The notes under the pieces: model-generated
The model's input: only the letters and a program-made list of their open reading frames with translations
The model's database searches: none
Told to the model about the DNA's origin: nothing
Shown here: piece after piece, positions 31,585 through 43,011 of the stretch
How the letters are laid out: each line of letters begins with the position of its first letter
Numbering within the stretch: the stretch's first letter is position 1
Made by a program: the position numbers and the translations under genes
NCBI GenBank assembly: GCA_963576785.1
Contig: OY756151.1
Coordinates: 1,054,001 to 1,118,000, forward strand
Length of the DNA: 64,000 nt
Origin: Chlorophyllum brunneum
Lineage: Eukaryota > Basidiomycota > Agaricomycetes > Agaricales > Agaricaceae
Reading direction: 5' to 3'

Positions 31585-31601
31585 ACTTAGTCAGCATCCT
31601 C

Positions 31602-32118
31602 AATCTGGAGATTGGGTTATGTCTACTAACTACCGGAACTATGCCAAAGCGGACCAGGAGGGGTATCCTATCTCGGTGGCTTTTTTCAGCACGCCCCGAG
31701 TCGGACTGTTATCACGACATTCCCCTTCTTATAATGCCCTATCTCCAGCAGTGGCTTAGGTAATCCTCCCAAGTTAGGCCCCGGCATTAGGGCACCACTA
31801 CCTTTGGCCAATATTGGACTTGGGCAATGCACACAGCTGGGTCACACCATGACAGTATAATGTCACTATGTGACTTGCTATGTGGCTGGGTGTGACAACT
31901 CCCATACTAGTCTGTGACAGTACCAAACAATGCCAAACAGGACCACACAACCTAATCCAGTGTCACCCGGGAATATTGCTAAGCAACCACGCCTCGCACA
32001 CTGGTACTTCCCACGGTTGAGAATAAATCCCCCCCACAGGTTTCGAACCCAGGACCTTCTAGCCAAGCAGCCTGGTAAGAATTAAGCCTACACCCAAACC
32101 ACTTGACCATTAGGCCGA
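31602..32118 (-). repeat. Head 1 module, copy 4, 5' part
   Basis: First 517 bp of head 1 on the minus strand. It includes the tRNA-like domain (B box ggttcgaaac complement near 32038-32049) and the first ctgaaaaaagc motif near 31680-31692. It joins the other half across the LINE-B insertion. Confidence 0.85.
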
Positions 32119-34025
32119 CATGGCCACTGCCTTCGAGGCAGCAGCCGGTCCCCCCTCCAGGTCCACCCCAGGCCCTTACTCTCTGGGTATCCCCCCCTAT
32201 GGTAGTAGTGCCAGGGATACCTATGCCCCCGCAGTTCCCCTTCAGCAGAGGGGACACACTCCGTCGCAACATGGGTCCCCAACCCCCTCTTGACCTATCC
32301 CAGCTCCTGGTGCAGAAGCCAGGGCTTCGTCCCTCCCCCCGTCTTCCCCTCCTCCTGCCTCTCCAGAGGACATGGAACAGGACGACCAGGAGGAGCCTAC
32401 CGCCGCCCCCCTCTCTATCCTGGGCATTAATATTAGTGCCAAAGAGGACGCCGATGCAATCCAATGGTCACTCGAAATTGTTGCCGACTTTATGAAGACG
32501 GCACATCTCATTCCTCAGGAGGACACTCCGTCCTTCCATCCCATCGCCTCTTGACTATCTGAGATAGTCCAGATGGTCGCATCCTCCCCCATGTGGCATG
32601 AAACCTACACAGGGGCGAGTGACTCTCTCTCCCTGAGGGACTCAATCGCTTCGGCGTTTCCTGTTCCCCCAGTGGCAACTTATAGGCCCCCGGCTACCCC
32701 CCCCAGGGTACCAGGACCTTCTACCCTCAGCCCCCCCCAGCGCAGAGCCCCTGTGCAGGAGGAGGACGATCTTATGGACCCGGAGAAGACTCCAGTCAAA
32801 CGCCCGCACACAGACCCCAAGGGAAAGGCGCCTGTCCGACCTGTTAAGGCCCCTACAAAGCCTCAGGTCCCCTATGAGAGGCCCTCTGGACCTCCTCCCT
32901 CTATTATCACTTCGAAGCCCAAGCCAGGACAGAAGGCTTACTTGGCTGCAGCGAAACAACCAGCGTCGTCCAAACCTGGGGTAGAACCGCTTTCTGCATT
33001 GAAAGCGGCCTTCCCCCACCTCTCTGCAGAGCAGCTCATCAGTCTTCATTCACAAGCTGAGGCTGCAAAGCAATCTCCCTCGTCAAATGCTCGCCCTAAG
33101 AAGCCAGCATTCATGATTCCTGGGCCATTGTGAAAGCAGGTCCTAGTTTCCTATGAAGACAAGTCAAATGCCTTGGCTGGTCTCCATACTCTTACCCAGC
33201 AGGCCTGTAAGGCATTGAAGGCTGGGAGAAGCTCTCTGATTGTGGAAGGTGCCACGCTCGTGTACGATGGCTATTCCATGGCCACCAACAAACTCGCCAC
33301 AACCAAGGATATTGAGATCCTTAGGGCATTGGTTGAACGTCTGTCCCCTCCAGGAGCCCCCTTCTGGATTGGACTTCCATCTTCGGTGTTGTACCTCCGT
33401 GTGGTTGATGTCCCATATCTTAAGAACTCCACCTCTGGAGTTCAGTGTACCCCAGCAGACGTCGAGGAGGTCCTCACCTCGTCGGTGCATGCTCCCCTTA
33501 TCAGCCTGAAGGGTCCCCCTAGGCTGGTGCGCAACTCCAAGACGTCTGACTCATGTATGGCGTTCTTCGACATCTGGGACTCCATGAGGGGTACCTGAGC
33601 CCTTGGTCTTCTGAATAAGAAGATCATGTTTGGGAACAAGCAGTGCGTTATACTCTCTGCTAACCCTCGCCGCAACGAGTTGTTGTGCACCCGCTGCTAC
33701 AAGTGGGGCCATGCCTCCTCCTGGTGCAAGGCCGATGGCCCTGCATGTCCCGACTGTGGTGGGGCGCACTCTCATGCTAACCACCGCACCTTTGCACTGT
33801 GTTGTAAGGGGCAACCGAAGGCTACGCCTCCGGTTCCTGCTACCTCTTCTGGTCAACCGTGCCCCCATCCTCCTCATTGTCGTAACTGCAAGAAGGAGCA
33901 TCCTGCTGATTCCAGGAAGTGTGCTTTCTGGAACCACAAACATGACCGGGCCTGGCTGACAGCCCGTTATCGAGAGGTGCGTGACAGACGTCGTCGCTCT
34001 CCTATCCCCCCTCATAACCCCCCTT

Positions 34026-37000
34026 ATGTCTAGGAACAACCTGGACCATCTGGAGGGCATTAGGGTATTTTTGTTTAACGTCACTAAATCTTATGTCTAC
34101 GTTGACACTCTGCTCGAGAAGTTGAAAGATGACTTTGACATTCTCTTTTTCCAAGAACCTCCGTGGAGGTTTATCCGCACCGCTCCCTCAACCACTGACG
34201 TGGAAGGGGATGACGTTACTGGCGCACCTAAGCACCCTGACTGGCTCATGGTGGTGCATCCCCCTACCCAGGGGTCCCTGCCCCGAGTGATAGCGTATGT
34301 ACACACTTGGCTGCAATGTCTAAGGCCATCAATGAGGAGGGACCTCGTGGATCACCCTGACATCTTGGCGCTGACACTCTTCACTGATGCGAAGGCCCTT
34401 AATTTCCTGAACGTCTACTCAGATGATCAGCATACCGCCATCAACTTCCTTCATGGGAGGGTTGATGCTCTTCCTCCATTCAACTTTATGAGTGGGGACT
34501 TTAACTGTCATTCTTCGGAGTGGGACCCTGAGGTTCTGCATCATCGAACGACAGCTCATAGACTCATGGAAATGAGTTGCAATCTTGGCCTCGATTTGGT
34601 TATGTCAACCAACCCGGGTCCGACATTTATTTCCCACAACCCAGATCTCCGCCCATCGGTGATCGATCTGGTGTTCGTCTCATCTCCCAATGCATCAAGG
34701 ACTTTTCCTTATTGGGATACATTTCTGCAGGGCACTTCGGATCACATTCCACTGACCATCACCCTTCCTATCACCCCTGTTGACATTGGGGTTGTCAAGT
34801 CCGTCCTGCCGAAGGGCTCCGATGAAGAAGAGGCCTTTCTGGGACATGTCATTGATGAGGTGACTGATCTTTCTGGTTGTCCCTCTCCGGAATCCCCAGA
34901 TCAAGTGGATGCCCTGGCCTCAGCCATGGCGGAAGCCTTCTCCAACACGTGGACCCTCCACTCAAAGGAGATCCAGATTACTAGCCGCACTCGTCCCTGG
35001 TGGGACAAGGCATGCTCTACCTCCTTCTCCAGGTACCAAGACTCTTGTAGTCATGGTGACTGGGGGGACTTTAGGTGAGCTCGTACAGCCGCCAAACGAC
35101 GGTTCTTTGATTCTAAAATTGAGGAAATTGCTTCCACTAACAAGCGGCCATGGGACCTTATGGAATGGGTTAAGGCTCGCAAGTTACCTCCCTGCGAGGC
35201 TATCCAGTATAATGGACGGCCTTGTCATGGCATGGACTCCCTCTGGGATGCCCTCCACTCAACGTACAACTCCGCTGCTGATCGGCGGTGTGATACGTCT
35301 GTTCTTGACCTCCTCCCGGACCTTCCAGTCCGGGAGTGGGCCTCTTTCTCAGCGCTGGAACTCAAGGAGGCCCTGTCCTCCTGTTCTAATATGTCCTCTC
35401 CGGGTCCGGACTATGTTACGTGGTCCCACCTTAAGTACATCGTCATTGATGAAGATTGTCTGACGGTGTTCCTGCCCTTGGCCAACGCCTGCCTCATGGT
35501 GGGGCATTGGCCACGCAGTTTTAAGGAATTGCTCTTGGTCATCATTCCAAAACTGGGGAAGTCTTCCTACTGTACTCCCAAGGCATTCAGGCCAATTGTC
35601 CTCCTGAACATGCTTGGTAAGCTGGTTGAGAAAATGATTTCCAACCACATCCAGTTTGATGCCATTAAACATGACATCTTTCATCCCCATCAACTTGGAG
35701 GCATTTGCCAGCGGTCCACTGAGGACGCCGGGTTGTTCCTTATCCACCTGGTTTGTGCTGGGTGGGCTAAAGGTCTCAAGACAAGTGTGGTCACCTTTGA
35801 CATTGCTCAGTTCTTTCCCTCTCTGAACTATAAGATGCTCATGGCCATTCTTGCCAAGCAGGGGTTCCCACTTAATGTGCGAACCTTTTTTGCTTCATAC
35901 CTGGTAGGCCGTTCCACTGTTTACACATGGAACGGCTTCTCCTCTGATCCCCGGGGCGCAGATGTGGGCATCGGACAGGGCTCTGCCATGTCCCCCGTCC
36001 TCTCTGGCCTCTATATTGCATCTCTCATGAAGGTTTTCGACTTGCGGATCACTTCCCCTGGGAGTACTCTGCTGTCGTACGTCGATGACGGTACCGTCGT
36101 TGCCCAGGCTAAGACCTGGGACGAGAACTTGGATACCCTCAAGGGGGCGTACATTGTTCTCTTCAATCTTTTCATAGCGTTCGCACTTGTCATGGAGCAT
36201 GACAAGTCCGAGCTCTTCCACTTCTCCAGAAAGCCTGGAAATGTCAATCCCCCCCTTGACTTGGGCTTCGGCCCATTCACAGGGGACAGCCCCCTTCACC
36301 CTAAGACCTATTGGAGGTACCTGGGCTTCTACTTTGATTGTGCCCTGAATTTTCAGGAGCATGTTCGACATTATTCTACCAAGGCCCTCTCCACCGTGAA
36401 AGCAATGGGGATGCTGGGTAACTCCTCCCATGGTCTGACCCCCAAGCAGAAGCGGCTCCTCTTCAGGTCATGTGTCATGCCTATTGCGACGTATGGCTTT
36501 CGTCTGTGGTATTTTGATAAGGCTCAGTGTAAGGGCCTCCTCAAATCCCTGAACACTATGCAACGCAAGGCTGCATTGTGGATCACCGGTGCGTTCCACA
36601 CCTCTCCCTCTGGTGGCACCAAAGCCCTCGCTGGTCTCATCCCCGTCCACCTCCATCTGAAGAAGTTGGCCTCAAGAGCAAACTACTACCTCTCCACCCT
36701 CTCCGATACTCATCCTCTTCGATCCCTCCTCGATCGTCCGAACGCCAAGGGTGCCCCCCCACACCCTCTCTCCATCTTCCTCCTGTCTGACCATCTTGCC
36801 AGACAGGTCAAAGGTTCCCTTATGGAAGCCGTCTCTGTGCTCCCATCTCTTACTGAGCAGTTTGACCCCTGCGCTGCAGTGGCTCAGCCTGGTCACCGTC
36901 TCCTGGACTGCTTTGCAGCCCAGGTCTTCTTCCATGACTCTTCTCACTCTCGCAACAAGAGGGCTGTACATATAAGGCATCTGAATGGCACCTTGGAACA

Positions 37001-37892
37001 TGCCAATGCTGATCCTGGGGTTCTCACTGTGGCCACGGACGCCAGTCTACCGCTGCGGGGGGAATTCCAGGCAGTTTCTGCTGCCCATATCTACCAGTCG
37101 GGCCTGCGTGTCTTCCAGATGAGACATGCGGCGGGTCGGGTGACGGCTCTGGATGCGGAGCTGTACGCTATCTGGATCGCAATTGGAAAGGCCACCGGCC
37201 TTCCTGACTGCGATTCCATTGTCTTGTTCACCGACTCCCTTGGTTCTGCCAAGAGAGCGGTGGACCCCTCCATTCACTCGGGTTAGGCTCATTCACTTGC
37301 CATGTGTAGCGCCCTTATGGAGTGGTTCGAGGGTCACCCCGAACGCTCCATTCACATCTGGCACACCTACTCATCGGAGAAGTGGGCCATTCATGGTACC
37401 ATACACCAGTACTGCACCAAACTTCAGGTTGCTGTGGGTTCCCGTCCGCAAACCTCCCTTGACTCCCTTCATCAGAGGGTTGTCAAATCCTGCCAGGATG
37501 CCTGGATCACTCGATTCCAGGATCCTACTTACTCGGGCAGCCAGTTTATGGCTCTTGAAGGGTGTAACGGTAAGCCCCTCCAGCCCACTTACCTCCATGG
37601 AGGTTCGTGGCTGCCTTCTGCCACAGCAGAGTCCAACTCACTGTCCGCCCACATGTGTAGGGCTATACTCAACCATGCACCTATCGGGGCCTATAGGTCT
37701 CGGTTCTTCCAAGATGAACCATTCTGGTGTCCATGCGGGGCTCCTTTCGAGTCTCGTATGCATATTCTTACCAACTGCAGTCGGTTTGACACCTCTCAGG
37801 GGTACCCTGCCATGCCGGGTGCCCTTGTCAAGTTCTTGAAAGCAAACCCTCAGGCGTTCGCTTTCCCATCCGTTCCTCAGGGAATTGGATAA
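34026..37892 (+). pseudogene. LINE-A ORF2, full length with two nonsense codons
   Basis: ATG at 34026 overlaps the ORF1 stop as ATGTCTAG; the frame runs 1288 codons to TAA at 37890-37892. The endonuclease has E44 in FFQEPPW, MSGDFNCHSSEWD, VIDLVF and GTSDHIPL. RT has FDIAQFFPSL, GIGQGSAMSPVLSGLY and YVDD at residue 685, the same position as in LINE-B. RNase H has ATDASLPL, DAELYAI and LFTDSLG; the C terminus is CPCGAPFESRMHILTNC. Two in-frame stops interrupt it: TGA at 35076-35078 (after DFR; another copy has CGA) and TAG at 37284-37286 (CAG elsewhere). There are no frameshifts, so the copy is young but inactive. Confidence 0.9.
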
Positions 37893-38408
37893 CTGGCTCA
37901 GGGTAGGTGGGTTATTGTCCAGCGCCGGAGAACTCTGTTGGAAGTCCGGTGAAGACTCTCAGGATTCTATGAACGGAGTTGTTCCCTTCGGCGACTAGGT
38001 GTGGTGAAGATGCCAATAGCCACACAAATGGTGCGGCCGATTACTCTGGCAAGAGTGACCGTGGCCGGGGGGATGACTCTCAGTAAGAAGGACTTTGGGG
38101 GCTAGTAGCTAGACTGGTAACTGGGGGTTTCCAGTACCGGGCATTTGCAGTGAACTGACACTTACTGACCAGGCCTGGTCTCCGGACTAGGCTGCTGGTT
38201 GGGGGACCTCCCTGCCCACTTGCCTCCTCTGGTGTCCACTCCCCTCGCCCTCCAGGCTTGGGAGTAGGACGCAATTCCTCCTACCGTTGGTCTTGGGCAA
38301 CGGTACTTATACTTGGTAGGGCGTAGCTACTCTTTCTCCGTAGATACCCGCTAGAGTACTTGTTTGTATTCCGGCCGCGGGCTGTGTTTGAGCGCCACGT
38401 AATAAATC

Positions 38409-38419
38409 GGCCTTAGGCC
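38409..38419 (+). promoter_or_regulatory. LINE-A 3' terminal palindrome GGCCTTAGGCC
   Basis: A perfect 4-bp stem with a 3-base loop located about ten bases before the poly(A) tail. It is kept in every LINE-A 3' end in the window, including the 3' UTR-only insertions and the chimeras. In LINEs with specific 3' ends such hairpins can be the site recognised by the RT; that role here is inference. Confidence 0.55.
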
Positions 38420-38462
38420 ATGATACAAAAAAAAAAAAAAAAAAAAAATTGATCTGTCATTT

Positions 38463-41400
38463 GTTCCATCAGACCTGTCTATCTCCCATAGGCCCAGGTT
38501 GGATTACTCCCTTAGGGGTCCGTCAGACCACATTCCACTGGTCTTGATACTTCCAGTCACTCCCACATTAGTGGAGACTCACAGAAGAACCCTGCTGCAT
38601 GATGGTGGTGAGGAGGTAGCACTCTTCCTCACTGATGTTATCCGGGACCTCCGTGAAGTAGCTAGACTTCCAGAACCTACTACTACTGATGAGGTCAAAG
38701 CCACGGTTCATGCTGTGGTGGAGGCCTTTTCCACTGCATGGGAAGCCCATACAGTGGACATCATGATCACTCGCCGCTCTAAACCCTGGTGGAACCAGGA
38801 ATGCCACAAAACCTTCGGGAGATATTGTGAGACTCATTCTTATGATGACTACTCTAATTTTAGATGTGCTAAGAAGCACGCCAAGCGCAACTTCTTTGAT
38901 GCTCGCATTGAGGAGATTGCTTCTACTAACAAGCAACCATGAGACCTTATGGAATGGGTCCAAAAGCGGAAGCTTCCACCCTGCGAGGCTATCCAGTACA
39001 ATGGAGAGCCATGTCATGCGCTCCCGGATCTCTGGGACACACTCCACAATACCTACAACTCAGCTTCCAGCCAAGCTGTGGATATTTCTGTTCTTGATCC
39101 ACTGCCAAGCCTTCCGGCTAGGGAGTGGGTCCATTTTTCAGCCTTAGAGCTGATGGATGCCCTCAGCGCATGCTCGGGTGTGTCCGCCCCGGGGCCGGAC
39201 CATGTAACGTGGACCCACCTCAAAGAGATCGCCGAAGACCCTGATGTCCTTCGGCTATTCATTGGAATAGCTAATGCCTGCATGCGTGTGGGTCATTGGC
39301 CATCCCATTTCAAGGAAAGCTTGTCGGTTATCATACCGAAGCTGGGCAAGCCGTCCTATTCAATGCCCAAGGCGTTCAGGCCCATCATACTCCTGAACAC
39401 CTTTGGTAAACTCATCGAGAAAATGATCTCGAATCATCTTCAGTTTGACTCTGTCAACATGGAGTTTTTCATCCAAATCAGCTTGGTGGTATCCATCAGA
39501 GGTCCACTGATGATGCTGGGATGCTCCTAACCCACATCGTTTGTGTGGGGTGGGCCAAGGGCCTCAAGACTAGTGTTGTCGCTTTTGACATCGCTCAGTT
39601 CTTTCCTTCACTCAACCACAATATGTTGTTGGCTATTCTGCAGAAGCAAGGATTCAACCCCTGTGTGGGGAGATTCTTTGCCTCTCACTTAGTTGGCTGC
39701 TCTATGCAGTATGCGTGGGGAGACCATAAGTCTGATCTCAGACAGGCAGATGTTGGGGTAGGTCAGGGCTCTTTGCTCTCTCCTGTCCTCTCCGGCCTCT
39801 ATCTTGCCCCCTTCATGAAGCTTTATGACAGGGAGGCGACCGCCCTTGGGAGTACCCTGCTCTCATATATCGATGATGGCCTTGCCATCGCCCAAGCTAA
39901 AACCTAATTTGGTGTGCCTCAAGCAGGCATACCAAATTATATATCGCTTGACTATTTCATTTGGGCTTGCCGTCGAGCACGACAAGTCCGAAGTGTTTCA
40001 TTTCTCCCATAAACGGGGAGACGACAACCCACCGCTGGATTTGGGGTATGCTCCCCATACCAGCGACACTCCGCTATGCCCTAAGACCCACTGGAGGTAC
40101 TTGGGTTTTTTCTTCAATCATGCTCTTACCTTCAAAGAGCACGTTCGGCATTACACTACCAAGTCTCTGTCCATGGTTAAGGCCATGGGCATACTCAGTA
40201 ACTCTTCTCGAGGCCTTCTTCCTTCTCAGAAGAGGACTCTTTATCACTCTTGTGTAGTTCCTATCGCTACGTATGGGTTCCGACTCTGGTTTTATGAAGG
40301 TGCCCACAACAAGGCCCTTCTGAAACAACTTAACACTATGCAGCAAAAGGCTGCGTTGTGGATCACTGGTGCATTCCGCACCAGCCCTACCGGAGGAGCT
40401 GAGGCCTTGGCTGGCCTGATCCCCGTCCATCTTCATCTCAAGAAGCTAGCTACCCATGCCATCCACAGGGTTGCCACTCTTTCTGAGAATCACCCTGTTT
40501 GCTCCGTTATGGGGTGTCAGTATATTGGGGGATGTGTTCCACACCCCAGATCGATCGCTCTCATGACCCCTGCTCAGGCGGTCAAGGTCAAGGGGCCAGT
40601 CACAGAGGCAAACTCTCGTTTGCCAGACTTAACGGAGACGTTTGAGCTCTTTGCGCTCGAAGCGTCGCCAGGTTCTCGTCTCCTGGACCGCTATACAGCT
40701 CAGGTGACTTACAAAACATATGACGCCTCGCTCGGTGGAAACCCCGTGGGTTGTCAGGTGGATTTGCTCAACAATACCCTTTGTGGGTATTGTGAGGATA
40801 GACAGGTTGTCTATGTGGCAACGGATGCAAGTCTGCCACTGCTGGGGGACTTTCAGGCAGTTTCTGCTGCCCATGTTTATAGGGGGACATGTTTGCTTTG
40901 TGCAATGCGTCACCTAGCTGGCAACGTTACAGCCCCGGATGCTGAACTTTTTGCCATTCATATGGCTTTAGGAACTGCTGCGGCAGTCTCTGAGGCTGTA
41001 CATATCGTGGTCTTTACAGACTTGATTGGTTCTGCCAAGCGAGCTCTTGATCTGTCCATACATTTTGGCCAGGGACATTCCCTGGCTGTGTGTCATCTCT
41101 CATTGGAGTGGTTCAGGGATCGTCCTGACTGCTCCCTCACTTTCTGGTCCGTTCCGTCATCGGCGAAATGGTCCATTCATCGTGGTGTGCATGCATTTGC
41201 CACCGACCTACAAGTTGCCACTAGACGACGTCCAGTGACGTCTATTGATTCGCTGCGCAAACTCAGTGTAGCAACTGCTCAGAAGGCCTGGAAAGTCACT
41301 TTCCAGGACTCCTCCTATCGCGGTTCTAACTTCCTTGCTCTCAGGGACAGTAAGAACAAACTTCTACAGCCAACGTACCTTCATGGGGGTTCCTGGCTTC

Positions 41401-41475
41401 CTTCCTTTCTTCCTTAGATGCAATCCTTCAGCATTTGTATTTAAGTCCAACACACTGCTTGTGGGAGTTGGATAA
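38463..41475 (+). pseudogene. LINE-B ORF2, 3' part of the host copy, degraded
   Basis: Continues the endonuclease after the LINE-A insertion (FVPSDLSISHRPRL-like, GPSDHIPL), then RT with FDIAQFFPSL, GVGQGSLLSPVLSGLY and YIDD (YVDD elsewhere) near 39868, then RNase H (ATDASLPL, DAELFAI, VFTDLIG). Breaks include a TGA near 38940 (a Trp codon elsewhere), a frame change near 39465 and another near 39905. About 190 bases of the C-terminal region are deleted at about 41410, removing the Cys/His motif. The 3' UTR and poly(A) follow to 41780. Confidence 0.85.
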
Positions 41476-42450
41476 CGTGGCGCAACCCTGGCTAGCTCCC
41501 CACGTCTCTGATGTGTGTAGGAGTTAATTGCAAATTGACGCATACTCTCCCTAGGGAGGGGAGGCTAGGGGTCACTTTGCATATCTGGTCTAGGATTCAT
41601 GCATTCGTGTGTGTTTCCGCAACCTTTCACCCAGACCCCCTGTTGGCGGTCTAGTTCAGCCAGGGGAGAGCCCATCTTCGTGTAACCTCTATCGTATGTA
41701 CATGTCATAGTAGATACAGGTGGACTGCGATTGCGCACCACCTTAAACATGATGAAGGAAAAAAAAAAAAAAAAAAAAAAGAGAGAGCTGTGCATATGAG
41801 GCATCTGAGCAGCACTTTGGAATGTGCTAATGCCAATCCTTAGGTTCTCACTGTGGCAACGGATGCAAGTCTGCCACTGCAGGGGGAATTCCAGGCAGTT
41901 TCTGCTGCCCAGATCTACCAGTCAGGCTGGTATGTCTTTCAGACAAGACATGCAGCGGGCCGAGTGACAGCTCCTTCAAGGGTCACCCTGAATGCTCTCT
42001 TCACATCTGGCACACCTTCTCATCCAAGAAGTGGGCCATTCATGGTACCATACACCAGTATGTACCAAACTTCAGGTCGCTGGGGGTTCCTGTCCACAAA
42101 CCTCCCTTGACTCCCTTCATCAGAAGGTCATCAAATCCTGCCAGGATACCTGGATCACTCGATTCCAGGATCCTACTTACTCGGGAAGCCAATTCATGGC
42201 TCTCAAGGGGCACAACGGTAAGCCCCTCCAGCCCACTTACCTCAATGGAGGTTCATGGCTGCCCTCTGCTGCAGCCAAGTCCAACTCACTGTCTGCCTGC
42301 TTGTGTAGAGTTATACTCAACCATGTGCCTATCGGGGCATACAGGTCTCGGTTCTTCTAGGATGAACTATTCTGGTGTCCATGCAGGGCTCCCTTCAAGT
42401 CTCGCATGCATATTGTTACCAACTGTAGTCGGTTCGACTCCTCTAGAGGG

Positions 42451-42487
<37 letters not shown>

Positions 42488-43011
42488 ACATGTTTAAGGT
42501 GGTGCGCAATCGCAGTCCACCTGTATCTACTGTGACATGTGGGGTACAATGTAAAGATATACGAAGATAGGCTCTCCTCTGGCCGAACTAGACCGCCGAC
42601 AGGCAGTCTGGGTGAATGGCCGCGGAATCATGCACGGATGCACGAATCCTAGACCAGAAAAATGAGTGACCCCTAGCCTCCCCTCCCTAGGGAAAGTATG
42701 CATCAATTTGCAATTAACTCCTGCATACGTCGAAGACGTGGGGAGCTAGCAGGGGCTGCATTGTGTTATCCAGATTAGGTTCCCAAGTTTTTGCTTGGGC
42801 AATGGCCAGGCCATTGTCGACATATGAGAGCAAGGTACTCCCAAGAGTGATCGCCTCCCTATCATAAAGCTTCATGAAGGGGGCAAGATAGAGGCCGGAG
42901 AGGACAGGAGAGAGCAAAGAGCCCTGACCTACCCCAACATCCGCCTGTCTGAGATCAGACTTATGGTCTCCCCACACATACTGCGTAGAGCGGCCAACTA
43001 GATAAGAGGCA

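Larger units (their letters stand above)
23243..32115 (-). mobile_element. Chimera 4: head 1 fused to an internally deleted LINE-A
   Basis: Minus-strand composite element inserted into LINE-A ORF1. The head spans about 32118-31602 and 25667-25298 (887 bp together), split by a LINE-B copy. LINE-A starts at 25297 in the linker between endonuclease and RT and ends with a tail seen as poly(T) at about 23243-23262. The target duplication is CGACATGGCCACTGCCTTC at 23224-23242 and 32116-32134; the first three bases also fit the head start, so its length is 16-19 bp. About 1.2 kb of RT is missing inside the LINE-A part. Confidence 0.9.
23162..34033 (+). pseudogene. LINE-A ORF1, interrupted by chimera 4 and four TGA codons
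   Basis: ATG at 23162; codons continue to 23242 and resume in frame at 32135, ending with TAG at 34031-34033, about 660 codons in all. The N terminus is basic and Arg/Ser rich; a Pro/Ser-rich half follows. A central domain includes FWIGLPSSVLYLRVVDVPYL, equivalent to the LINE-B block before the knuckles. The Cys/His knuckles begin with CTRCYKWGHASSWC (CX2CX4HX4C), then CPDCGGAHSHANH and CRNCKKEHPADSRKC. Four in-frame stops at 32291, 32552, 33131 and 33596 are all TGA, consistent with CGA-to-TGA change. There is no frameshift. Confidence 0.85.
23030..38447 (+). mobile_element. Full-length LINE-A with 15-bp TSD, split by a nested chimera
   Basis: The own sequence is 23030-23242 plus 32135-38447, about 6.5 kb. 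It starts cgcatcgcttctt exactly after the duplicated target attgatctgtcattt (23015-23029 and 38448-38462) and ends in poly(A) near 38427-38447. It contains a 132 bp 5' UTR, ORF1, ORF2 overlapping by ATGTCTAG, and a 555 bp 3' UTR. The start sequence matches that of the 5'-complete LINE-B. Chimera 4 is inserted in the first codons of ORF1. Coding is broken only by nonsense codons, not by frame changes. Confidence 0.9.
20286..41780 (+). mobile_element. LINE-B copy with inverted 5' part, hosting a full-length LINE-A
   Basis: The blocks belonging to this LINE-B are 20286-22810 (5' half, inverted), 22812-23029 and 38448-41780 (3' half, plus strand, poly(A) 41759-41780). The inverted block ends in gggctactactct when read on its own strand, and the plus block begins gggccgctactct. 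The two halves thus meet at the same LINE-B position with about 12 bases in common. This is the arrangement expected from twin priming during integration. A complete LINE-A (23030-38447) was later inserted into the 3' half. Outer target duplications are hidden by A-rich flanks. Confidence 0.65.
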
